Below, piece after piece: positions 43,133 to 51,155 of a DNA stretch of 58,328 nucleotides (positions within the stretch are counted from its first letter, which is position 1; each line of letters starts with the position of its first letter). The notes beneath the pieces were generated by a model. That model did no database searches. It had not been told where the DNA came from and saw nothing but the letters and a program-made list of their open reading frames with translations. Location of the stretch: the NCBI GenBank assembly GCA_043787975.1, contig JAYVUK010000043.1, forward strand, positions 1 to 58,328, given 5' to 3'. The DNA is from JAPLDA01 sp043787975 (GTDB taxonomy: Bacteria > Bacteroidota > Bacteroidia > AKYH767-A > 2013-40CM-41-45). The position numbers and the translations under genes were made by a program.

Positions 43133-43170
43133 TGGCCAGGAGAAATCCTACCTATCAGGAGGTGGGTTCA
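43133..43170 (+). repeat. REP-like palindromic element, copy 3 (degenerate)
   Basis: GGCCAGGAGAAATCCTAC, then CTATCAGGAGGTGGGTTCA. Aligned with copy 2 (416-459) it matches at most positions and keeps the AGGTGGG(C/T)TCA tail, but the left arm is eroded. Same orientation as copy 2 on the plus strand. It stands alone, with no RAYT beside it. Confidence 0.75.
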
Positions 43171-43173
43171 TGA

Positions 43174-43231
43174 GAAAGATGAAATTAGAAAATCGAAAAA
43201 CAGCGGTTTCAATTTTCTAATTTCATCTTTT
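43174..43231. terminator. Long hairpin between yidC and the LOX-domain gene
   Basis: Perfect 19-bp stem: AAAGATGAAATTAGAAAAT (43175-43193) with its reverse complement (43212-43230), plus an inner GAAA/TTTC pair. The plus strand is followed by T-rich sequence. It lies downstream of the LOX-domain gene (minus strand, ending at 43274) and probably ends that transcript or limits read-through into yidC. Confidence 0.75.
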
Positions 43232-43273
43232 ATATTTTTAATGAAAGTGAAATATTTTTCTAGGGTAGAAAAA

Positions 43274-45637
43274 TTACCGCACGATTGCCAGCTTCTTTGT
43301 CAGCGTGCCTCTGTTTGTTTTGATGGAAGCAAGATAAAATCCCTGCTCCTGCGCACTTAGATCAAGTTTGAAATTAGCTGTAGATGCATCGTTGAATTTT
43401 TCAAACTTCACTTCCTTTCCCATCAGGTTGGTTACCCTGATCTCAACATCATCTCCAAAAATGTATTTGAAAGAAACATCAAATATTCCTGTTGAAGGAT
43501 TCGGATGAATACCAATATAGCCTGAAAGATCAGCAGCGGAAATTCCTGTGAGATTAATGTATTGGCAGGTATCGCTGATACGTGTAACCACCTGTTCGTA
43601 GTCTTTATTCACGATGTCAACAATTCTACTTAAGCAGATTGTGTCTGCTTCATTTGAATAAAATACCCTGCATAGTGGGACCGGTATTACATTTTTATCA
43701 ATTGTAGAATCTTTGTAGCAGAGACCGATGATTGTTGATCCGTCATTGCCGACAGCCGGTGTAGTAGGGAAGCGGACAGAATCAATCAATGACTCAACAC
43801 CTGTAATTGTTAAGCCACTTAATTCGAATTGGTATGCTTTCACAAAATTATCCGGGTTCTGAATGTTGATGTCAACATAATGATCAACTGTATTCACAGT
43901 TCCGATGCTTAGTGAAACTGTGTCGTTCGGGTTGAATATTCCTCCCGGGAAATTACATCGCTGGCCTCCGAACAATGCGCAGTTTACCATCAGCGCTGCA
44001 TCATAGACGGTAATTTCTCCATCGTTATTTAAGTCAGTGCAGGAGGATGACGTTAACGTGTTGTCAAGAATTCCATTTAGATAACTATGTGCATCTGTAA
44101 TTTCCTGGTGAAGGTTAGCATCGAGGTCACCACGTAATGCAGTGCCGCCGCAAATTCCGTTGCAGTCAAATTGTGAAGAACCATAGAGGACCCCAGCACA
44201 ATCAGTATACGGTGCGCAGGTTGTATCAACAGAAAAAAATGTGATACCACCGGGGCGTGTGATGGTAATACACACCTGCGCCCAGTTGTTGTCATAACTC
44301 GTTTCATAATGTCCGAGTGCATCTGCGGAGTGATCCCAGTTTACGCGTACAACAAATGTGTATGTTCCAGTATCGACATCTGTAATGTCAATCCACTGGC
44401 AACTGAGCCCTGAATTGTAAATATCTCCGCAGCCTGCTGATATTCCCATGTTGCTGCAACCATAATGCGCCATACCGCCTCCGCTGCTGCATTCGAGGTC
44501 GAGTACACAAAATCCATTCTTGAAACTGGCCGGAAGATTTTGTCCGTCCTGCCTGAACAGAAGGTATTCCGCATATCCTACATAATGCGGATGTCCGTGA
44601 CAATTGTTGTAGTCGAACTGCGGATTACCCACGAACGGTACGCCGATGTAGTAATCTTGGTTTCCGACATTCATAATGTGCGTACTGAATTTTATAACGG
44701 TGCGAGTTCCGTATCCGGTCAGGCAACGTTCCGTCACATTGCAGGTGGTGGCTGACTGCGATGCAAGTTGCAATGAGCCAAAAAACATTTGCTGATCAAT
44801 GGCAAGATCTGGTCCTAGCGGACAATCCGGGCTTGGTGAGTAAATACACGTATCGGAAACAACTGCAATCGGGTTATAATTACAAGCAGCCGGATCTGTA
44901 CAACCTGTAACCGGTCCACTGTAAGTAAGAGACCAGTTGATAGCATTGGTGAAATAGAGTTCATTGTGTGCAGCAACACGAATGTAATACGTGTGTCCTG
45001 AATCCAGCAAAGCATTTAATCCTGCCTGCAAACCACATCCGCCTTCATCATCGTTAAAATAAATTGTACCGATGTTGGTTGAATCGTAAAGCAACGCATT
45101 ACAATGATCATAGACATAAAGAATCGTATTTGCTGCGTTTGTGAAGCAGGTTGACACCCGGTATACACCGGATAGCTGTGGAACAAAACTATACCAGCTG
45201 CTTGAAAATGCTGTGGTGTAACTGCCGGCAATAACCGGTATTGCTGATTCACAAGAATATCCGGGCGGACAACCGAAGTAAGTGGTTTCATTATGCGTGA
45301 AGCTACCTCCCAAACGAAGCACTGTTTCATCAAGCATCAATGTATAAGAACCGTTGCCGTAGTTACAGCACATGCCGTCACCGAATGAATCATAAATCGT
45401 AAAACGATAACAACTTCCAAGATTCACACATACACTGTCACTTTGTGAGGTTCCGGAAGCGATGACATTGCCTGCGGAATCTCTCACATCCCACGACGTT
45501 TCAGAGGGAAAATTATCAGGAACTAGAATCACTTTCAACATACCTTGTCCAGGTGCGCAGGAAGCATTTGCCTTTTCCGAGATGCTGAAAAGGAATAGAA
45601 CAAAAAGAAATGGGAGGAGTGTGTAGATTTTTTTCAC
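43274..45637 (-). CDS. T9SS-secreted protein with lysyl-oxidase-like domain
   Basis: GTG at 45637 begins the signal peptide VKKIYTLLPFLFVLFLFSIS. The frame to 45706 lacks one. 787 residues: a Cys-rich domain (SETSWDVRDSAGN, DSFGDGMCCNYGNGSY), a pre-peptidase-like region (about 125-240), a TSP3-like motif (GCTDPAACNYNP), then a lysyl-oxidase-like domain at about 278-460. In that domain CHGHPHY gives the copper triad (H347, H349, H351). FKNGFC carries K373 and GCGDIY carries Y407 at the positions of the LTQ-cofactor pair, and CQWIDITDVDTGTY is the signature. A dockerin-like pair (GDLDANLHQEITDA, LNNDGEITVYDAALMV) and a type A sorting domain (IHPNPSTGIFDVSF) follow. Predicted activity is oxidative deamination of amines or lysines outside the cell. 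Confidence 0.87.
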   Translation of the reverse strand: MKKIYTLLPFLFVLFLFSISEKANASCAPGQGMLKVILVPDNFPSETSWDVRDSAGNVIASGTSQSDSVCVNLGSCYRFTIYDSFGDGMCCNYGNGSYTLMLDETVLRLGGSFTHNETTYFGCPPGYSCESAIPVIAGSYTTAFSSSWYSFVPQLSGVYRVSTCFTNAANTILYVYDHCNALLYDSTNIGTIYFNDDEGGCGLQAGLNALLDSGHTYYIRVAAHNELYFTNAINWSLTYSGPVTGCTDPAACNYNPIAVVSDTCIYSPSPDCPLGPDLAIDQQMFFGSLQLASQSATTCNVTERCLTGYGTRTVIKFSTHIMNVGNQDYYIGVPFVGNPQFDYNNCHGHPHYVGYAEYLLFRQDGQNLPASFKNGFCVLDLECSSGGGMAHYGCSNMGISAGCGDIYNSGLSCQWIDITDVDTGTYTFVVRVNWDHSADALGHYETSYDNNWAQVCITITRPGGITFFSVDTTCAPYTDCAGVLYGSSQFDCNGICGGTALRGDLDANLHQEITDAHSYLNGILDNTLTSSSCTDLNNDGEITVYDAALMVNCALFGGQRCNFPGGIFNPNDTVSLSIGTVNTVDHYVDINIQNPDNFVKAYQFELSGLTITGVESLIDSVRFPTTPAVGNDGSTIIGLCYKDSTIDKNVIPVPLCRVFYSNEADTICLSRIVDIVNKDYEQVVTRISDTCQYINLTGISAADLSGYIGIHPNPSTGIFDVSFKYIFGDDVEIRVTNLMGKEVKFEKFNDASTANFKLDLSAQEQGFYLASIKTNRGTLTKKLAIVR

Positions 45638-45800
45638 GGTGGTTGGTTTTGTAAGAATAAACAGAATAAATAATGCCCGTTTGCAGCTTTCGGCTACAAC
45701 AAACATAAGTTTCCCACTGACTATAGCATGGGTTTGTACTAATGAAGACGCGGATTTAACAAAAATGGTTGCCCTTGTTTATAAGTTATACGGCAACTGG

Positions 45801-47405
45801 TTACTTCGATTTCTCCAGTACAGCTCGAACAAATTTTACAAAAAGCGGATGCGGATTTTCAACGGTGCTCTTATATTCAGGATGGTATTGAACGCCTACA
45901 AACCAAGGATGGTTTTTTAATTCGATGATCTCAACGAGGTTTCCGTCAGGGTTAATTCCAGAAGGATTCATTCCGGCTTCTTCAAAATCTTTTAAAAATT
46001 TATTGTTGAATTCGAACCGGTGACGATGACGTTCGCTGATTTTTGTTTTGCCATAGATGTTTGCTATGCGGCTTCCTTTTGTGAGGTTGCATGAATATTC
46101 TCCGAGTCGCATGGTGCCACCTTTCTTCGTCACTTTTTTCTGCTCCTCCATGATATCAATCACAGGATGCTTGGTGTTCTTATTCATTTCAGTGGAATGT
46201 GCATCACTCCAGCCGAGAACATTGCGCGCAAATTCAATGACAGCACATTGCATCCCCAGGCAAATTCCAAGAAACGGAATATTATTTTCGCGTGCGTATT
46301 TAATGGCTTCAATCTTTCCTTCGATACCGCGATCTCCAAAACCCGGAGCAACTAATAATCCGTTTAATCCATCCAGTCTTGCCTGGACATTGTCCTTGTC
46401 AATTTTTTCAGAATGGATCCATTCAATTTTTACCTTGCATTCGTTGGCCACTCCGGCGTGAATGAATGCCTCGTTGATGGATTTGTAAGCGTCTTTCAGC
46501 TCAATGTATTTTCCGATCAAACCAATACGAACTTCATTGACCGGATTTTTTAATTTGCCGAGAAATATTTTCCATTGCGCAAGTTCAGGTTCGTGCTGAA
46601 GTGCGAGTTTTAATTTTGTCAATACTACTTTATCCAACTGTTCTTTATACATGAGCAGTGGTACATCGTAAATGCTTTCCGCATCAATGGATTCGATGAC
46701 AGCATTCACATTCACGTTGCAAAACAAAGCAATCTTCCTGCGCATCTCCATCGTAATTGAATGTTCGGTGCGGCATACCAAAATATCAGGTTGTACTCCT
46801 AGCTCAAGCAAAGCTTTCACTGAGTGCTGTGTCGGTTTTGTTTTTAATTCTCCCGCTGCAGCGAGATAAGGAATCAGTGTAAGATGTATCACCATGCACG
46901 AACTTCCGAATTCCCATTTCAACTGGCGGACAGTTTCAATGTAAGGAAGGGATTCAATATCACCAACGGTTCCGCCTATCTCCGTGATTACAATTTCAAA
47001 CTCACCGGTTTCTCCCAACAACATCATTCTTCTTTTTATCTCATCGGTGATATGCGGAATGATCTGAACCGTTTTCCCGAGATACGCTCCTTCGCGTTCT
47101 TTGTTGATGACAGTCTGGTAAATTCTGCCGGTAGTTACATTGTTCGCCTGTGAAGTTGGCACATTGAGGAAACGTTCGTAATGACCGAGATCTAGATCCG
47201 TTTCAGCGCCATCATTGGTCACGTAGCATTCACCGTGTTCATACGGATTCAATGTTCCGGGATCCACATTGATGTATGGATCGAACTTCTGAATGGTTAC
47301 TGTATACCCGCGCGCCTGGAGCAATTTTGCAAGCGATGCAGAAATAATTCCTTTGCCGAGTGATGATGTAACACCACCTGTAACGAAAATGTATTTTGTT
47401 GTCAC
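45801..47405 (-). CDS. pyrG: CTP synthase
   Basis: GTG at 47405 (VTTKYIFVTGGVTSSLGKG). Upstream residues in the longer frame are not family-like. 534 residues. The amidoligase half has KYIFVTGGVTSSLGKGI (P-loop), QKFDPYINVDPGTLNPYEHGE and EIGGTVGDIES. The glutaminase half has the nucleophile Cys in FLGICLGMQCAVIEF and the His-Glu pair in VQYHPEYKS. It converts UTP, ATP and glutamine to CTP. It is in divergent orientation with the MFS gene at 47744. A promoter is proposed at 47503-47533, with an inverted repeat at 47459-47490 in the leader. Confidence 0.97.
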   Translation of the reverse strand: MTTKYIFVTGGVTSSLGKGIISASLAKLLQARGYTVTIQKFDPYINVDPGTLNPYEHGECYVTNDGAETDLDLGHYERFLNVPTSQANNVTTGRIYQTVINKEREGAYLGKTVQIIPHITDEIKRRMMLLGETGEFEIVITEIGGTVGDIESLPYIETVRQLKWEFGSSCMVIHLTLIPYLAAAGELKTKPTQHSVKALLELGVQPDILVCRTEHSITMEMRRKIALFCNVNVNAVIESIDAESIYDVPLLMYKEQLDKVVLTKLKLALQHEPELAQWKIFLGKLKNPVNEVRIGLIGKYIELKDAYKSINEAFIHAGVANECKVKIEWIHSEKIDKDNVQARLDGLNGLLVAPGFGDRGIEGKIEAIKYARENNIPFLGICLGMQCAVIEFARNVLGWSDAHSTEMNKNTKHPVIDIMEEQKKVTKKGGTMRLGEYSCNLTKGSRIANIYGKTKISERHRHRFEFNNKFLKDFEEAGMNPSGINPDGNLVEIIELKNHPWFVGVQYHPEYKSTVENPHPLFVKFVRAVLEKSK

Positions 47406-47458
47406 CGTGTTTAGTTTGTGAAGATCAATCAAAGGTGTTCACAGGATCTTCGGGTTAT

Positions 47459-47490
47459 GAGAAATCCAATATGGAAAAAGGTGATTTCTC
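47459..47490. repeat. Inverted repeat in the pyrG leader
   Basis: GAGAAATC (47459-47466) and GATTTCTC (47483-47490) are perfect arms around a 16-nt loop containing GGAAAAAGG. It lies between the proposed start site and the GTG of pyrG, so it would be in the 5' untranslated region. A regulatory role is possible but untested. Confidence 0.5.
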
Positions 47491-47502
47491 GAACACGGAG
47501 TG

Positions 47503-47533
47503 CAAACATAAATATTTCAAGATGAATTACAAT
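47503..47533 (-). promoter_or_regulatory. Candidate promoter of pyrG
   Basis: On the minus strand TATGTTTG (47503-47510) is an exact TAnnTTTG. ATTG is 19 nt upstream (47530-47533). It stands about 98 nt from the GTG start, leaving a long leader. Confidence 0.5.
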
Positions 47534-47588
47534 GACTCTTGAAATAAAATTTGAAGTCTGATATGAGATATTGGAAGTTAGAAGATAG

Positions 47589-47731
47589 AAGTTAGAGGTT
47601 AGAAGTTGGAGGATGGAAGTGAAAAGGACAGATTTTTCGTCTTTCGTCATTTCATTATTCCTTTGAGCAATTATCTTTACCGGTCTCATTAAACGCAGTT
47701 GTTACATCCTCCAACTTCTAACCTCTAACTT
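47589..47731. repeat. 27-bp perfect inverted repeat upstream of the MFS gene
   Basis: Arm 47589-47615 (made of words GTTAGAGGTTAGAAG and GGAGGATG) is the exact reverse complement of 47705-47731. The 89-nt spacer lies between the divergent pyrG and MFS genes. A TATCTTTA box at about 47671-47678 inside it could be the MFS promoter. The arms are longer than any other perfect non-coding repeat found in the window. Confidence 0.9.
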
Positions 47732-47743
47732 CCGACTTCAATT

Positions 47744-48946
47744 ATGAAATCCCTTATCAAGAAATACTTTTCAGGTCTTACTAAGAATTCTTTTCTCCTG
47801 GCCTGTGCATCGCTTTTTTCTGATGTATCAACAGAAATGTTGTACCCGATATTGCCCATTTACCTGACGCAGTACATGAAAGCAAGCGGAAGCATCATTG
47901 GCATTATCGAAGGCATCGCGCAAGCAACGCAGAATATTATCCAGGGATTTTCAGGATGGTTGTCAGACAAATTACAACGGAGAAAACCGATTGCATTGGT
48001 TGGTTACCTGTTGTCTGCACTTTCCAAACCATTCATCGGACTTGCAAACACGTGGCAAATCGTTTTAGCGGCACGCTTCTCCGACAGGCTTGGAGCGGGA
48101 TCACGTTCTGCTCCGCGCGATGCATTGGTTGCCGAATCGGTGGAACCACAACACAGGGGAAAAGCGTTCGGGTTGGAAGGTTTCGGTGACAACCTCGGCG
48201 CTTTTTTAGGACCTTTGATTACGATCCTGCTTTTCTTTTATCTTAGTTTTGACATTCATTCGATTTTTTATCTCGCCATCATTCCCGGCTTAATTGCTTT
48301 TGTGCTGGTTTTGTTTGTAAAGGAAAAAGGAAACGAGGTCGCCGCTAAAGTCAAAGTTGATTTAAACATCCGGCAATTTCCAAAGCAATATTGGAATTAT
48401 TTATTGGTGATCGGTTTATTTGGCCTCGGCAATTCAAGCAATGCTTTTTTGATTCTTCTTATCAGGGAAAAAGGATTATCGTTGATGAACACCGTGCTTG
48501 TGTATGCTTTTTACAATTTGGTTGCAGCGCTCATTTCGTATCCTGCGGGAACGTTGTCTGATAAGTATGGAAGAAAACCTGTACTGCTTATTTCATTCAT
48601 CATTTTTCTGATTGCATATAGTGGGTTTGCTTTCAGCTCAAATATTTTATTGATGGGTTTCCTCTTTGTTGTCTACGGGTTGTACCAGGGAATATTTCGC
48701 ACGGCAGGAAAATCATTCGCAGCGGATTTTGTTCCCAAACATTTACGCGCGAGCGGTATCGGTTGGTATTCCATGACAGTCGGCTTTTCATCACTTGCTG
48801 CAAGTATTGTTGCCGGACAATTGTGGGATAAGGTAAACCATGCAACCGTGTTTATGTGTGGTGCCGCGTTTTCATTGGTCGGAATCGTATCACTATTGAT
48901 TTTTGTTCCAAACTCTCATCATCAGAAATATGTAGATTCTGAATAA
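47744..48946 (+). CDS. MFS transporter
   Basis: A 400-residue major facilitator protein with about 12 hydrophobic helices. ASLFSDVSTEMLYPILPIYL is helix 1. GWLSDKLQRRKPIALVGY carries the cytosolic motif A of the N-half. RFSDRLGAGSRSAPRDALVAESVEPQHRGKAFGLEG is typical of the family. DKYGRKPVLL is motif A of the C-half. Substrate unknown. The 5' region begins at a 27-bp inverted repeat. It ends in SHHQKYVDSE with no terminator evident. Confidence 0.93.
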   Translation: MKSLIKKYFSGLTKNSFLLACASLFSDVSTEMLYPILPIYLTQYMKASGSIIGIIEGIAQATQNIIQGFSGWLSDKLQRRKPIALVGYLLSALSKPFIGLANTWQIVLAARFSDRLGAGSRSAPRDALVAESVEPQHRGKAFGLEGFGDNLGAFLGPLITILLFFYLSFDIHSIFYLAIIPGLIAFVLVLFVKEKGNEVAAKVKVDLNIRQFPKQYWNYLLVIGLFGLGNSSNAFLILLIREKGLSLMNTVLVYAFYNLVAALISYPAGTLSDKYGRKPVLLISFIIFLIAYSGFAFSSNILLMGFLFVVYGLYQGIFRTAGKSFAADFVPKHLRASGIGWYSMTVGFSSLAASIVAGQLWDKVNHATVFMCGAAFSLVGIVSLLIFVPNSHHQKYVDSE

Positions 48947-49074
48947 AAAAAGATTCTATGTAATTTATCCGATATATTTTAAACAGTTTCTTATATATGA
49001 ATTTGAATGGATGTTTTTTTATGGATTGATTTTGTATTATTACAGAAAATTAATTCAAGCTATTCGTAAGTTTT

Positions 49075-50007
49075 GTGAGAGAACAAAAACAGTCACCCGT
49101 ATTTCTTGTTTTTTATATTCTATGTTTGATTTGCAACGCAAAAGTTTATGCTTTAGATCCCGATTCTACGTCATCAATCCATTCATCGTATTCCCCGTTA
49201 TTAAAACCAAAACTTTTTCTTAGCACCCTTGCAAATGATTTTGTCGAACAGACGAAGTCTCCGTTTCATCTTACTGGAAAACATTTTCTATATGTAGGTG
49301 CCGGAATTGTTGCCACTGCAATTCTTATCAAGGAAGATGAATCCATCGATCGGAGAATACGTTACCTCAAACGGGATCATGGGTGGATTAAACAGTTGAG
49401 TCCTCAGATCACGGAACTGGGCAGTAACTATGGAATTGCAGAAGTCATTCTTTTTGAAGCTTATGGTTTAGCATTTAACAACGTGAAAGCCCAGGAAACC
49501 GGATTGCTTGCTATTCAAGCAATTATTACTTCAGGAGTATGGACACGTTTTGGAAAGCTTTTATCTGGGAGGGAACGACCTTCTGCAGCCTATGCAATTT
49601 CTCATGAGGCAGGCGGTGAATGGTATGGTCCATTTGCGCAGTTTGAATCACCATGCAAGCACTATCCGGTTTCAGCATTTGATGGGTTTCCTTCCGGGCA
49701 CATGGCAACAGCATTTTCAATTGCAACCGTTTTTGCAATGCAATATTCCAGTCATAAGGCCATTCCACCGATTGCCTATTCAGTTGCTGCATTGGTGGGA
49801 GTTTCTCGGTTAACGGAACATACGCACTGGACTTCAGATGTATTCGCAGGAAGTGCGCTTGGATATTTATGTGCGAGACAGGTGGTCTCTAATTACAGGA
49901 AAAGAAAAGAGCATGACCTTGCATCACTTCATAAACCTTCCGTTGAAATTACGGGAGCAAGCATTACAAATAAAAATTATGATTTATCAATGAGAATGAC
50001 ATTTTGA
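49075..50007 (+). CDS. Membrane or exported phosphatase, PAP2 family
   Basis: GTG at 49075. 310 residues. Signal or anchor segment SPVFLVFYILCLICNAKVYA. The three PAP2 motifs are complete: LLSGRERPS, FPSGHMATAFS with the catalytic His, and SRLTEHTHWTSDVFAG. It dephosphorylates lipid-linked pyrophosphates or similar. It is convergent with a second PAP2 gene whose 3' end is 21 nt away. Neither end shows a strong terminator, so transcripts may overlap. Confidence 0.9.
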   Translation: MREQKQSPVFLVFYILCLICNAKVYALDPDSTSSIHSSYSPLLKPKLFLSTLANDFVEQTKSPFHLTGKHFLYVGAGIVATAILIKEDESIDRRIRYLKRDHGWIKQLSPQITELGSNYGIAEVILFEAYGLAFNNVKAQETGLLAIQAIITSGVWTRFGKLLSGRERPSAAYAISHEAGGEWYGPFAQFESPCKHYPVSAFDGFPSGHMATAFSIATVFAMQYSSHKAIPPIAYSVAALVGVSRLTEHTHWTSDVFAGSALGYLCARQVVSNYRKRKEHDLASLHKPSVEITGASITNKNYDLSMRMTF

Positions 50008-50028
50008 AACGAAGGTATAATCTTCAAT

Positions 50029-51093
50029 CTAAAAAACCCACCTGAAAGAGCAAGCCGGAACTCCACCCATTACTTCAGGTGTAACATAGGGTCTCCTGAA
50101 ATTTAATTTTGAGTGTGCGTTGTGAGATAGCGTATCTTTTTTGATTTCAGATCTTCCATGCGCTACAACCACTTTTCCGAAAATGTAGCCCAGCGATATG
50201 CCCAGCGGATAATCGCTTGCCCAATGCACACCATTGTTCATCATCGCAAACGCAAGCAATCCACACAATGAATAACCGACCGGCTTGATCAATTTGTATT
50301 CAGGATAATTATCACCAATAACTGTAACTGTACCAACAGCAGTTGCAATATGACCGGAGGGGTATGCATCATGCTGCGGGACATGATTGGCATACTCTGT
50401 TTGATTTGGAAAAACCCTCCACACCCCTCCGCGGGCAGTAGATGCAAAAGGACTCTCTCTTCCTGTGACATGTTTGAGAAACTGGACTACAATTCCGGAA
50501 GCAATCATGGCTTCTGCTACTTGTGAACCTGTCTGGAGTGCGCGATAATTTTTTGCGATTAAACCGTAGCCAACAAAGCCAAGCGAAATAGTGGTGTGCA
50601 TGATACCATCTCCAAGAAAATACATGGAACTATTCAGATCGGTAGGAAAACCCAATGGTAATTTTAGGTTCTTGTTTTTTAATTTTATGGATGGATCGAA
50701 AACGGTCTGTTGATGACTTGTTGGTGAAATGTTCAAAGAGCGCCCAATGCTTTTAGCCCCGTCAAGCATGTTCTGGTCTGCAGGGATCAACGTGGCCGTT
50801 TCGACAAAGATCATTGCAATCAACGGGATATTTTCTTTTCTGAAAGAAGCTTTGTAAACTCTTCCCATGTCTTTTGGAATTGATTTCACAAAAGTAAAGA
50901 GCTTCGGTTTAGCGTAAACCAAATCAACAGTTGATGACACCGAATATACTTGTGTTGCCTGAACACTGGTGATATCCGGTTCTTTATTTTTTTCTTCATC
51001 TGATGCTTGGGAATCATGAGCAATCAGGAAAGTTGCAATAAACAAAAACAAAAATTTGTTGATACAATTAATCTTTACGGAATAACAATCCAT
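50029..51093 (-). CDS. Exported phosphatase, PAP2 family (second copy)
   Basis: ATG at 51093 (MDCYSVKINCINKFLFLFIATFLIA signal peptide). The frame to 51123 adds ten residues. 354 residues. PAP2 motifs: HVTGRESPF, YPSGHIATAVG with the catalytic His, and MMNNGVHWASDYPLG. In the third motif the Arg of the usual SRxxxxxH is replaced by a non-basic residue, but the His and Asp remain. A subtype with GRESP and SDYPLG seems common in Bacteroidota. Distantly related to the convergent neighbour, which differs in motif 3 and length. Substrate unknown. Confidence 0.88.
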   Translation of the reverse strand: MDCYSVKINCINKFLFLFIATFLIAHDSQASDEEKNKEPDITSVQATQVYSVSSTVDLVYAKPKLFTFVKSIPKDMGRVYKASFRKENIPLIAMIFVETATLIPADQNMLDGAKSIGRSLNISPTSHQQTVFDPSIKLKNKNLKLPLGFPTDLNSSMYFLGDGIMHTTISLGFVGYGLIAKNYRALQTGSQVAEAMIASGIVVQFLKHVTGRESPFASTARGGVWRVFPNQTEYANHVPQHDAYPSGHIATAVGTVTVIGDNYPEYKLIKPVGYSLCGLLAFAMMNNGVHWASDYPLGISLGYIFGKVVVAHGRSEIKKDTLSHNAHSKLNFRRPYVTPEVMGGVPACSFRWVF

Positions 51094-51155
51094 TTCAAAC
51101 GGGTTAATTCTTATTGCATACAAAACTATAAAATCACAAAAAAAAGAAATTAAAA

